Part shown: positions 55,759-64,000 of the stretch, piece by piece | Position numbering within the stretch: the first letter of the stretch is position 1 | Layout: every line of letters begins with the position of its first letter | NCBI GenBank assembly: GCA_963706515.1 | Contig: CAVPMW010000020.1 | Coordinates: 1 to 64,000, forward strand | Source of the DNA: CAVPMW01 sp963706515 | GTDB taxonomy: Bacteria > Chloroflexota > Anaerolineae > Anaerolineales > UBA4823 | DNA length: 64,000 bases | Direction: 5' to 3' | Notes under the pieces: model-generated | Database searches by the model: none | Told to the model about the DNA's origin: nothing | What the model saw: the letters and a program-made list of their open reading frames with translations, nothing else | Program-made: the position numbers and the translations under genes

Positions 55759-56774
55759 TCACCCGCTGCGGAAAAAACCCCTGGCAGGCAGGGTTGCCTG
55801 CATGCGACCGATCTGCTCGGCGGTCACACGCTCGCCGAACGGATCGAAAGCGAAGAGCAGAGCGCCCAATACCGGTTCGTGCCGTGCAAGGACGAGGCGC
55901 GCCTGCGGCGCACGAGCATGCAGGTTCAGGCTGACCGCTTCCGGCAGCAGAGTGCCTTCCCCCTTGAACAACCCACCTGCCAGTATTACCGGGAACGGGT
56001 CGTGCAGCAAGCTGTGACGCTCCAGTAAGCTCAGCGCCACACGGCTGAGGCTCTGACCGATAGCGAGCAGAATGTCCGCTGCGACCGGGTCAGCATAGCG
56101 CTGCTGCGCCTGGAAGAGCAGCGGCGCAAGGGAAGCTTTGAATTCATCGCCGGCAATCGCCGCCGGCTGCCAGGCGGGCAAGCTCAGCGGGGCTGGATAA
56201 GCCCTTGAGGCGGAGGACCAGCTCGGTGAGCATCGTCGGACGGCCGCGCCCATCGGCAGCCTGAAGGACAGCCTGGAGCGCCTGCTCACCGGCTGCAATC
56301 TCGCCTACGGCAAACTCGCCGGCGCCTTCCTGGCTGTACCAGGGGGAGTGCCATTCCGCCCCCTGCGGAGTGCGGATCGCAGCCGCCATGCGCCGCTCAG
56401 CCGAGATCACCAGCCCCACTGCATCGGGGGTATCGGCGCGCAAGGCAAGCAGGGGGTAAGCTTTGAAGGTAACTTGTTGAGCAAGGCCGAGGCTTTCCAG
56501 GACAAGCGGCGCCAGCGCCGAAACCTTCCACGGCCGCCCGACCGGCCAGCCCGAAACAACCCGCAGCGACCTGACCGGGCTGCAAGCCGGCCTGCGCTCA
56601 GAGCCTGGCGCACGCTTGCCGCTGGCTGCCTCCAGCGCCTCTGCGGAGGTGGAGGCAGCTGGGTGATCCGCGCCAGACCGCCCCCAACCGACGATTCTCC
56701 CGGTGGGCTCCGCCACCAGGCACAGCGCCCTGGAATTCACCCCCAGCCACCCCCAGCAGGTAAGACGGTCTCAT
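55759..56774 (-). CDS. BadF/BadG/BcrA-type ATPase or sugar-kinase homologue (frameshifted)
   Basis: About 338 residues from ATG 56774 (MRPSYLLGVAGG). Frame breaks lie near 56740 and 56190. The C-terminal half shows the kinase-like SLSRVALSLLERHSLL, FPVILAGGLFKGEGTLLPEAV (the adenosine motif region) and ARHEPVLGALLFAF, as in N-acetylglucosamine kinases and BadF-type ATPases. The N-terminal phosphate motif, normally DGGGTKT, is degenerate here (GVAGG then NSRAL), even allowing for the indel, so kinase activity is doubtful. No partner genes are nearby. Confidence 0.65.
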
Positions 56775-57343
56775 TCCAACCCGGAACTGCGCGCAAGGCA
56801 CAGCAAGCTGGCGAGCATTGAATTACTTTGCCCTCCAGAAAAGAAATGAGCTTACATCCGCTTCCACTAAAAGTGGAAACGCAAGAAAATCAGACCTGCG
56901 GGGTCTTTAAATGCAGTATTCATTGCAGGGATAACCATACTATAACCCAAGCCACCCTTGAAGTCAACCGGGGTATCTGACTTTCTGGCAATAGTCGGAC
57001 AGGAACGATAAGCTCACCGTCAATGTCATTGCGAGAGGCAGACGCTGTTCTTTAGCGTCTTGCCTCGAAGCAATCTCATCTCTTGTTCTCAGTATAGAAA
57101 TGAGATTGCTTTACGGTGAACTCGACCGTCGGGCAAAGTACGCCTCGCAAAGACAACCCGCAGTGTCTTTGCGAGGAGGGCGCCGTTCTGTGGAGACCGG
57201 CGGTGTATTCACCGCCAAGCAATCTCATCTCTTGGTCTCGGTTAGAAATGAGATTGCTTCGAGAAGAACGCTCGCAATGACCGGTCGCCAGGGAGTGGAT
57301 GAGCAGCCAGAGGAATCGTACTTCCGAAGAACTATTTCGAAGA
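56775..57343. repeat. Intergenic region with repeat family C cluster
   Basis: TTCCACT-AAA-AGTGGAA (56862-56878) is a 7-bp inverted repeat about 90 bases upstream of the BadF-like start and could be an operator. 57025-57282 holds three family C units, beginning GTCATTGCGAGAGGC and using the same ATGAGATTGCTT / AAGCAATCTCATCTCTT ends as at 12363-12644. One includes the long GTGTCTTTGCGAGGAGGGCG inner arm. No gene is seen. Confidence 0.7.
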
Positions 57344-59026
57344 TTACGGATGGGTCGTCTCGCCTAAGCCAATCTCCTGCGGGTTTACTGGCGCAGACAG
57401 GCGCGTAATACACGTGGAAATCCCCGATTTGAGCTTCCTGCCAGGTGATGCCCAGTGGCTAAACTTTGCTCTCAGGATTTCATCCAGGGCAGGCGTATTC
57501 GTGGTGATGTACGCCACCCGGTCTGCCGCCGCGACCTGCTCGTCGTAAGGTGGATAGCGGTCGCGTCGTCGCGTCCGTATAGCGCAGGTCGGTGTGGTAA
57601 GGCAGGCGAGGCACAAAGAGCAGCTCTTCGGAGGAGAGGAACGCCAGGGGATAAGCTACCCAGTAGTTGCTGTAGCCGCGGGTCTCGCCCTGCTGGCGCA
57701 AAAAGTCGATCAACGCCGCATCGTAGCTGTGGTCGATTTGGCTCGGGCTGTAGAACTGGGTGGTCAGCCCGGGAGGGGTGCGCTGGGCGACCTGCCAGGT
57801 CGCGAGCAGGTTGTAAGCCAGCACCAGCGCGACCAGACCGTAGGCAATGCGCCCGTAACGACCCCGCAGGTGCAGCACCAGGTCCGCGGCGAACAGCGCC
57901 AATGGCGCGGCCAGTGCCACGAAGTAGCGTCCGGACGGGTCGGCTCCGAAGGGGGTGAAGATGAACGCCAGGAAGAGTGAGCCCATCACCCCGAGCAGCA
58001 GGAGCCGCGCCGGGCGTGTGGGAGAAGGCCGGTTCACCGACCAGACAGGCATAGACGCTGACCGCCAGCCAGAGTACGAGCAAGAAGGGGACGAGCGGTA
58101 AAACCAGCCAGCCGGCTGACCACGGCGGGCGGACGCCGAAAGCGACGGTCGTCCCCAGCAGGAGCAGGTTCAGCGTGTGCTGGTAAACCTGCAGGAATCC
58201 AGGGCAGCCCTTCCACCCCGGCAATGGCTCCGCCGGAAAGCTCGCTGATCAATTTTCCCAGGCCGTTCTGTGCGGCGTAGCCCAGCCATGGAGAAGCGCC
58301 GAGCAGGAAGCCGAGCGCAGCCAGCAGGATGCCGGTTACAGCTATACGCAATTTCTTGCCGCGTTCGACGGGCATTTTCGCCAATCCCCAGAGCAGGTAG
58401 ACCCCCGCCGGCAGGCTGAACACTGCGGTCAGGCCGAATGCCCACAGCCCCAGCCCGCTCAAAAAGCCAAATACCAGCCACAACCCAAGCGAGCGGCGCC
58501 CCTCTGCCAGGCGCGAGACCAGCAGCAGGCTGACCGCCAGCAGCAGGCTGCCGATCAGCAGCGCCTCGCCGTAGCCTCCCAGGCTGGCGGTGGTATACAG
58601 GGTGATATTGACGGTTGGAATGGCCAGCAGCAGGGCAGCGAGAGCGCCGCTCCACCAGGACCCGAATGCCAACCTGCCAACCCAGGCGGTAGCGAGCAGG
58701 AAGCCCAGGTAAAGCAGGGTCTGCACCAGGCGGATCGCAGCTACTTGCTCGCCAACCAGATGGAAGAACCCGGCGACCAGCCAGGCGTCCAGGCTGCCCA
58801 TGTAAGCCTGCCCGTAGAAAAATACCGGCCGCGCCCCCTGAAGGATGTGCCGCGCCATCAGGGCGACGATGGCCTCATCGCCGTTGAACGGCACCCGCCC
58901 GGCGAGAAGCAGGGCAGTTTTGAGGGCGGCTGCCAGGAGCAGCGCGAGCAGCAATAGCCAGAATGCGGGAGAGAGCGGCCAGGTTTTTGGCGAGGATAGA
59001 TGATTTTTCAAATTTGTACCCATCAT
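57344..59026 (-). CDS. GT39/ArnT-like membrane glycosyltransferase (frameshifts)
   Basis: About 560 residues from ATG 59026 (MMGTNLKNHLSSP). The first 300 residues are in one frame and contain the GT-C loop motif VPFNGDEAIVALMARHIL and FFYGQAYMGSLDAW, then about eight helices. Breaks follow near 58200, 58040 and 57565. The later part has GRYFVALAAPLALFAADL, SYDAALIDFLRQQGETRGYSNYW-type segments and a soluble tail ending VNPQEIGLGETTHP. Dolichyl- or polyprenyl-phosphate sugar donors are usual for this superfamily. It is one of four related membrane transferases in the last 12 kb, presumably for surface glycans. Confidence 0.75.
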
Positions 59027-59045
59027 ACGACAAACATGGAATATT

Positions 59046-60020
59046 TTACGCCCTGATCTCTCGTCGCTCCCAGCGCATGGCCAGGATGAGGGCGAGCAGA
59101 AACCCCGCAAATGGTCCGAGAAGGATTGGCCAGCGTAAAAAGCTGAAGAGCTCTACCCCGCTGCGCCAAGCCCACAGGCTGCCATCCTTCAAAATGGCAT
59201 ACTCAGCCTGCCCGATCTGGAACTGATCACATTCGCGCGAGCGCACCCGGTCAGCGGCTGCTCCGGGAGGCGGCAGCACGACCAGCCATAGACCGCATCC
59301 AGCGTCGTAGCCGCGTGTCTGGTCGAGGGGCGGCTTTACTACCGGCGGACCATTTTCGACCTGCCAGATAACACTCCCAGTTTCTTGTGGCTGGGGAATA
59401 TTGTAAAAACGGGCGTACAGGACGCGCCCTTGATCGCTGCCGAGCGTAACGTCGCTGAAGGTACCAAAATAGAGCTGGCGAGCTTTTTCGACTGCTCCAG
59501 GCGGCAGGTAGGCACGCTCCGGCAGGATGCCGGGCGGGACTGGCACTTCGCTGGGAATGTCCAGGCGCTGCCAGGGGACGAACAAGCCCGAGTGGAGGAT
59601 GGTTGTCACGAGCATAAAAACCAGCAGCCCAGCCAGCGCGGTCCCAGGCAATGCCAGCGCCCAAATCCAGATTTTTCCACCCGTCGCGGGCGAAGCCCCC
59701 TTCCAGATAAAATGCCGGTAAGCAAAGCGCATGAAAAAAGCCAGGACCAAGTAAACGATCCCTACAATGAAGACGGCAGCCATGTCAATGAGAAAGGCCA
59801 ACCCTTCCCACTCGCAGGACTGAGGCGGGTTGCAGTTCATGGTTTGGTAGCCTGAATAAATCGCCCAGCCGCTAACAACAAAAACCAGGCATCCAACGAG
59901 GATCGCAAAGAACGACCTCCAGCAATGGATGGTGATCCAATTGATCGTCAGCGCCAGGATGGGTATGCCGACGAGCAGGAGCAGGTTATTGTACTGAGAC
60001 CAAAAGAAGGAGAGTGTCAT
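59046..60020 (-). CDS. Membrane protein with large extracytoplasmic domain, unknown
   Basis: 324 residues from ATG 60020 (AGGGAT nearby; ATG 60062 opens the same frame without a site). Four helices fill the first 150 residues (NLLLLVGIPILALTINWI, FFAILVGCLVFVVSGWAIYSG and two more). A soluble domain of about 130 residues with scattered Cys (YDAGCGLWLVVLPPPG, VRSRECDQFQIGQAEYAIL) precedes a final helix (WPILLGPFAGFLLALILAM) and a basic end. The family is not recognised. It starts 20 bases upstream of the glycosyltransferase on the same strand, so the two are probably co-transcribed. Confidence 0.7.
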   Translation of the reverse strand: MTLSFFWSQYNNLLLLVGIPILALTINWITIHCWRSFFAILVGCLVFVVSGWAIYSGYQTMNCNPPQSCEWEGLAFLIDMAAVFIVGIVYLVLAFFMRFAYRHFIWKGASPATGGKIWIWALALPGTALAGLLVFMLVTTILHSGLFVPWQRLDIPSEVPVPPGILPERAYLPPGAVEKARQLYFGTFSDVTLGSDQGRVLYARFYNIPQPQETGSVIWQVENGPPVVKPPLDQTRGYDAGCGLWLVVLPPPGAAADRVRSRECDQFQIGQAEYAILKDGSLWAWRSGVELFSFLRWPILLGPFAGFLLALILAMRWERREIRA

Positions 60021-60139
60021 AGGTAGATCCCTTGTTTGATGTTTACCTGTGAATATACTCATAAATTCACCGAGATGGTTTACAAAACCGTAATGCCCCC
60101 AAACCTAGCGCCAGGGGGAGGGGATCGTATAATGGCGCT

Positions 60140-61807
60140 ATGGGACGCACGACGATCGCTTTCCTGAACGTCCTGATCTTCCTGCTGGCGCTGACTGCCC
60201 GGATCCTTCCCGGTCCGCGCACGATCGACGACTCCTACATCACTTTCCGCTACGCGCGCAACCTGCTCGCCGGCGAAGGCTTTGTCTACAACCCCGGCGA
60301 GCGAGTGATGGGCACTACCACCCCGCTTTATACCATCGTGATGGCGGGCCTGGGCGCTGCCAGCGGCAGGAGCCAGGCGCCTTTCCCGCTGCTCGCCCTG
60401 GGAGTCAACGCCCTGGCGGATGCCATCACCTGCCTGCTGCTGTTCTGGTTGGGCAGGCGGCTGGGAATCCCCTTCGCCGGGCTGGGCGCTGCCCTGGTCT
60501 GGTCGGTAGCGCCGTACAGCGTCACGTTTGCCGTCGGCGGTCTGGAGACCAGCGTTTACGTGCTGCTGCTCACCGGGATGTTCTGCGCCCACCTGGCACG
60601 CCGCCACCGCCTGGCAGCGCTGCTGGCGGCGCTGGCGCTGCTCACCCGCCCGGACGCCTTGATCCTGATCGGGCTGGTCGCATTGGACCGGGCCTGGCAG
60701 CTCTTGAGGGAGGCGCGCGAGGCGCGCTCCTGGCAAGACCGGGCCGGAATCCAGGATAGACAAAGCTATGCGAATTTAATCGGCGATGTCCTGCGCCAGG
60801 CTGCTCCTGAGCTGGCAATTTTCCTGATCCCCACCTTGCTCTGGCTCGGCTTTGCGACGGTCTACTTTGGCACGCCCATCCCGCAATCCGTCGCCGCCAA
60901 GAGCCTCGCTTACCGCCTGACGCGCGAAGCCGGCCTGGTGCGCCTGCTGCAGCATTACGGCACACCTTTCATGGAGAACCTGACCCTCGGCAGCCGCTTC
61001 CCTCTGTACGGATTCTTCCTGTACCTGTTCCTGTTCCTGCTCGGAGCGCGGCGCATCGTCAAGACCGATGCGCACGCCTGGCCCTGGCTGGCTTACCCCT
61101 GGGCGTATTTCGTCCTGTTCGCCTTCATCAACCCGCTGATCTTCCGCTGGTACCTCACCCCACCGCTCCCGGCGCTGATGCTCACCGTCCTGGGCGGAGT
61201 CGAAGGGATCGTGCGCGACGTTTTCCGACTGGACGGGCGGGTCCTCTCTCCGGGCGCGGGGCGCGCTGCCCTGGCGGGCTTTTGCGCCCTGGTGCTGGTC
61301 GTAATCTCGCCGGCGTGGCTCATCCTTCACGGCTGGACCCTGCACCCGGACCACGGCATTGCGACGCCCGCCCCGCAGATGGCCTGGTACCAGCTCGAGC
61401 TGCTCTACAGCCAGGCCGCCCGCCAGGTGCTGCAGGACGCAGTCCTGGAGGACGCAGGTGAAGGCAGACAGAAAGTCAGCCTGGCCGCAGGCGATGTGGG
61501 CGTGCTCGGCTATACTACCGGGATGCACATCCTGGACACCGTGGGGCTCAACTCGCCTGAATCGACCCGCTACTATCCGCTCGACCCCAAGTACTATACG
61601 ATCAGCTACGCCGTCCCGCCGGAGCTGGTGCTGGATGAGCAGCCGGATTACCTGGTGGTGCTGGAAGTTTACGTCCGCAACGGGCTGCTGAAGGAGCCGC
61701 GCTTCAACCAGGAATATGCCCTGCTGGAGAAGATCCCCACGGATATCTACGGCAGCGATGGGATGCTGATTTACAAATGGAACGGGAAAATCACCCGAGA
61801 ACAGTGA
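60140..61807 (+). CDS. GT-C membrane glycosyltransferase
   Basis: 555 residues from ATG 60140. The first extracytoplasmic loop has the acidic pair expected for metal or donor binding in TIDDSYITFRYARNLLAGEG, followed by NPGERVMGTTTPLYT. About eleven helices follow, then a soluble C-terminal domain (about 430-550) with AAGDVGVLGYTTGMHILDTVG, a phrase shared by many Actinobacteria and Chloroflexota GT-C enzymes. It likely uses a polyprenyl-phosphate sugar to decorate lipid, protein or polymer. The frame is clean. Its stop overlaps the next start. Confidence 0.85.
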   Translation: MGRTTIAFLNVLIFLLALTARILPGPRTIDDSYITFRYARNLLAGEGFVYNPGERVMGTTTPLYTIVMAGLGAASGRSQAPFPLLALGVNALADAITCLLLFWLGRRLGIPFAGLGAALVWSVAPYSVTFAVGGLETSVYVLLLTGMFCAHLARRHRLAALLAALALLTRPDALILIGLVALDRAWQLLREAREARSWQDRAGIQDRQSYANLIGDVLRQAAPELAIFLIPTLLWLGFATVYFGTPIPQSVAAKSLAYRLTREAGLVRLLQHYGTPFMENLTLGSRFPLYGFFLYLFLFLLGARRIVKTDAHAWPWLAYPWAYFVLFAFINPLIFRWYLTPPLPALMLTVLGGVEGIVRDVFRLDGRVLSPGAGRAALAGFCALVLVVISPAWLILHGWTLHPDHGIATPAPQMAWYQLELLYSQAARQVLQDAVLEDAGEGRQKVSLAAGDVGVLGYTTGMHILDTVGLNSPESTRYYPLDPKYYTISYAVPPELVLDEQPDYLVVLEVYVRNGLLKEPRFNQEYALLEKIPTDIYGSDGMLIYKWNGKITREQ

Positions 61808-63150
61808 TCCGCCTGGAGCTGCAGCGGATTGCTCCTCTCTGGCAGACGAAGGCGCCCGGCTTGCTGCTGTTCGCCGCCGCGTTCTTAGTCGCCTTGTGGG
61901 GGCTCAGGGATATCCCTTTCCACCCGGATGAAGCCAGCTACCTGTATATGTCTTCTGACCTGGGGCTGCTGTTAAAGCAGCCGCTCAGCCTGGCGTATGA
62001 CCCGGCAAATTCTGCGGATTCCCGCCAGGAGATGCGGGCGCGCGATGCGCCGCTCACCCGCTACCTGCTTGGCCTGGGGCGGGTTGCCCTACGCCAGCCG
62101 GCGCTCACCGCTGACTGGGACTGGTCGCAGACCTGGGAGGCCAACCGCCTCGCGGGCGCCCTGCCGGATAGCCGGCTGCTCTTCGCCGGCAGGCTGGCCG
62201 CGGCGCTGCTGCTCCCCTTCAGTGTGCTGTTCCTTTATCTAACCGGAAACAAGATCGGTGGAACCCTGTGCGGTTTGATGGCAGGCGTGCTGCTGCTGAC
62301 GAATGCCCTGGTGCTGCTGCACGCCCGCCGCGCGATGGGCGAAGCGGGGCTGCTGTTCACAGTTTGTATGGCAGCGTACTGCTTCCTGCTCGCGGATCGT
62401 CACGCCTGGCTGGCGGGGCTGGCGGCTGCACTTGCCTTCTCCACCAAGCAGTCCGGGCTGGCGCTCTTCCCTGCAGGCCTGCTGGCGGCGGGCTGGATCC
62501 CTGCACCGGCTGGCTCGCGCCTGCGTGCAGCTGCGCTCCACCTGGGGCAGTATCTGGGAGTCTTCCTTTTAGCTGCTTACCTGCTCAATCCCTTCTGGTG
62601 GCGCCTCCCGCTGGCGGCGCTGCAAGTTTCCTGGCGCGCCCGCCAGGAGCTGCTGCAGCGGCAGGTTGCGGAGATCGGGGTGCAAGCCCCGGAGCAGGTG
62701 CTGAGCAGCCCGGCGCAGCGCGGCTTTGTCTTGCTGGCGAACCTGTTCCTGACCCCTCCCGCCTTCGAGGAAGCCGCCAACTACCAGGTTGAGACGGCAG
62801 CCAGCGAGGCGGCATACCTGGAAACTTTTGGTCACAACCTGCTGCGCAGCCTGCCAGGTGCGGGATTGCTGCTGTTCTTCAGCCTGGTGGGTTTCGGCCT
62901 TGCTCTGGCGGGTTTACGCCACAACGACGCAATTCGCCGGCGGGGGCTTGCGGTTTTGATCTTTGCGACGGTTTTAATGGCTGCCGGGCTGTTCCTGGCG
63001 GTACCGCTCCCCTGGCAGCGCTACGTCCTCCCGCTGGTGCCGTTCACCTGCCTGTGGGCGGGTTACGCGGTGAGCATGATCTTAGAGCTCGTGAAAAATC
63101 ACATATCTTATACCGCTGAAGAGAATAAGCACGAGTATATTCCCGAGTAA
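61804..63150 (+). CDS. GT39-like membrane glycosyltransferase
   Basis: 448 residues from GTG 61804, which makes a GTGA overlap with the previous stop as seen in other operons here; ATG 61777 in the same frame is possible. The loop motif DIPFHPDEASYLYMSSDL carries the Asp-Glu pair of PMT/ArnT-type enzymes. About ten helices follow, with LLHARRAMGEAGLLFTVCM and AFSTKQSGLALFPAGLLAA typical of the PMT_2 fold. A loop of about 80 residues (about 285-365) is extracytoplasmic. It probably acts with the upstream enzyme on the same surface glycan. Confidence 0.83.
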   Translation: MIRLELQRIAPLWQTKAPGLLLFAAAFLVALWGLRDIPFHPDEASYLYMSSDLGLLLKQPLSLAYDPANSADSRQEMRARDAPLTRYLLGLGRVALRQPALTADWDWSQTWEANRLAGALPDSRLLFAGRLAAALLLPFSVLFLYLTGNKIGGTLCGLMAGVLLLTNALVLLHARRAMGEAGLLFTVCMAAYCFLLADRHAWLAGLAAALAFSTKQSGLALFPAGLLAAGWIPAPAGSRLRAAALHLGQYLGVFLLAAYLLNPFWWRLPLAALQVSWRARQELLQRQVAEIGVQAPEQVLSSPAQRGFVLLANLFLTPPAFEEAANYQVETAASEAAYLETFGHNLLRSLPGAGLLLFFSLVGFGLALAGLRHNDAIRRRGLAVLIFATVLMAAGLFLAVPLPWQRYVLPLVPFTCLWAGYAVSMILELVKNHISYTAEENKHEYIPE

Positions 63151-63171
63151 ACTCGCGGGAAGAGGTGAAGC

Positions 63172-64000
63172 ATGAACCCCGAAACCATTACCAAATACTT
63201 CCGCAGCAAAGGCTTTTACGAGCACTCGGGGAGCCTTCGCTTCCCATACACGATCGCCTCTACCGACGAGGTTAGCCTGGACCTGACCGAGTGGCTGCAA
63301 AAGGAGCTGCTCGCCGATGAGACCGTGCAGCAGCGGCTGGTGATTCCCCGCCAAAAATATTTCAATGAGAACCCCAGCTCGGTACGCCGGTTGCTCGCCT
63401 GGCTGGATTGGAAGATCAGCCCGGACTGCGTCCTCGTGCTGACAGACCAGCGCATCCTGCTGTTTAGCGTGCCCACGAACAATAACCCTCCCAGCCTGAG
63501 CGCGGCCTCTCTCGATGCAATCCTGAGCGTCGAGCTTGCCAGGATCCTGCTGTTCGCCTGGTTCGAATGGTGCTGGACTACCCAGGATGGATTACAGCGC
63601 AGCCGGGTATATTTCAGCACGGTTAAGGACCCGTTCTTCATCCAGCTCTTCAACCGCATTTCCGCCTACCTGGCGGGGAGCGATCTGGACCCGAGACGTC
63701 CGCCTTATGGGATGATGGACGAGCTGGCGGACTTGCCGCTCAAATTCCAGAACCACGTCGAGCGTGTGCTGCTTCCCGGCGAAGGATTAGAGGGCGTATA
63801 CTTCCGCCCGGCGCTGGGCAGGGAAAACCGCTGGAACATCCTGGGGAAAACCGCCCCGGCAGCTTTGCTGCTGCTCAGCAACGCGTATCTCATTTGGATC
63901 GAGGAAGGTCAGCAGCCCACCTCGACGTATGGAACGATCACCCGCCGCTACCTGCGCAGCAATATTCGCGGCATCACCTTTCAAAATGAAGGTCGCCGTC
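63172..64000 (+). CDS. Hypothetical protein, 3' end outside window
   Basis: The frame opens at ATG 63172 (AGAGGTGA upstream) and runs off the window, giving at least 276 residues. It begins MNPETITKYFRSKGFYEHSG. Two similar beta-rich segments each contain a strand pattern like DCVLVLTDQRILLFSVP (about 88-104) and PAALLLLSNAYLIWIEEG (about 230-247), reminiscent of PH-like YokE/bPH domains. There is no signal or membrane helix in the visible part. It starts 22 bases after the glycosyltransferase stop, so the same transcript is likely. The family is not recognised with certainty. Confidence 0.65.
   Translation, partial: MNPETITKYFRSKGFYEHSGSLRFPYTIASTDEVSLDLTEWLQKELLADETVQQRLVIPRQKYFNENPSSVRRLLAWLDWKISPDCVLVLTDQRILLFSVPTNNNPPSLSAASLDAILSVELARILLFAWFEWCWTTQDGLQRSRVYFSTVKDPFFIQLFNRISAYLAGSDLDPRRPPYGMMDELADLPLKFQNHVERVLLPGEGLEGVYFRPALGRENRWNILGKTAPAALLLLSNAYLIWIEEGQQPTSTYGTITRRYLRSNIRGITFQNEGRR

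Noticed and set aside
60776..61528. Minus-strand frame (250 residues)
   Set aside because: Antisense to a clean glycosyltransferase gene and highly charged without motifs.
1..64000. Insertion sequences, prophage or integrative element
   Set aside because: No transposase, integrase, phage structural gene, tRNA-associated attachment site or flanking direct repeats were found; only short non-coding repeats.
1..64000. tRNA or rRNA genes
   Set aside because: No cloverleaf with a TTCGA-type arm or conserved rRNA segment was recognised on either strand by eye.

Overview
The window reads as a chromosomal segment of a Chloroflexota bacterium, most likely of the Anaerolineae type. This is inference from protein style. 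Lipoproteins carry long Thr/Pro linkers. A sugar-binding lipoprotein has the Val/Glu/Lys-rich tether typical of that phylum. An SH3-repeat lipoprotein ends in an NBR1-like Ig domain. A tungsten-type aldehyde:ferredoxin oxidoreductase and several DUF2142/GT-C membrane glycosyltransferases are also present. I see no rRNA, tRNA, transposase, phage gene or CRISPR array.

Layout. 0-5 kb: a cut-off membrane protein, a large unrecognised acidic protein, a DUF1697 protein and a dienelactone hydrolase. 4.7-11.3 kb (minus strand): a copper/redox block with a CopC-CopD-YtkA-cytochrome c fusion, a secreted partner, a beta-propeller lipoprotein and a two-component system. 11.9-17 kb: an ester-cyclase-like protein, then a MarR regulator with a heterodimeric ABC exporter that is riddled with single-base indels. 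17.3-21.2 kb: SH3 lipoprotein, Hsp20, Gfo/Idh/MocA oxidoreductase, DUF3237. 21.4-28.1 kb: a same-strand catabolic run (Lrp regulator, putrescine-type aminotransferase, saccharopine dehydrogenase-like enzyme, APC permease, aldehyde:ferredoxin oxidoreductase). 28-35 kb: NTF2-like protein divergent from a TetR regulator, secreted lipoproteins, a second class III aminotransferase, a methyltransferase. 35.1-46.2 kb: a signalling island (solute-binding lipoprotein, dCache histidine kinase, response regulator, PP2C phosphatase, tandem protein-kinase-like protein, TPR/SH3 membrane protein). 46.3-52.4 kb: Fe-S DUF362 protein, CPBP-like protein, sugar ABC importer coupled to a nucleotidyltransferase. 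52.6-64 kb: membrane glycosyltransferases and unknown membrane proteins.

Two things colour every reading. First, roughly a third of the genes contain one or more single-base frameshifts that leave the protein otherwise well preserved. I read most of these as sequence errors and annotate whole genes across the shifts. Second, intergenic DNA is crowded with three families of short palindromic dispersed repeats and with unusually long perfect hairpins at gene ends.

The best candidate for an undescribed system is the 35.1-46.2 kb island. A solute-binding protein is translationally coupled to a sensor kinase instead of to ABC permeases. It is followed by a receiver-only protein, a serine phosphatase and a protein with two divergent kinase domains.
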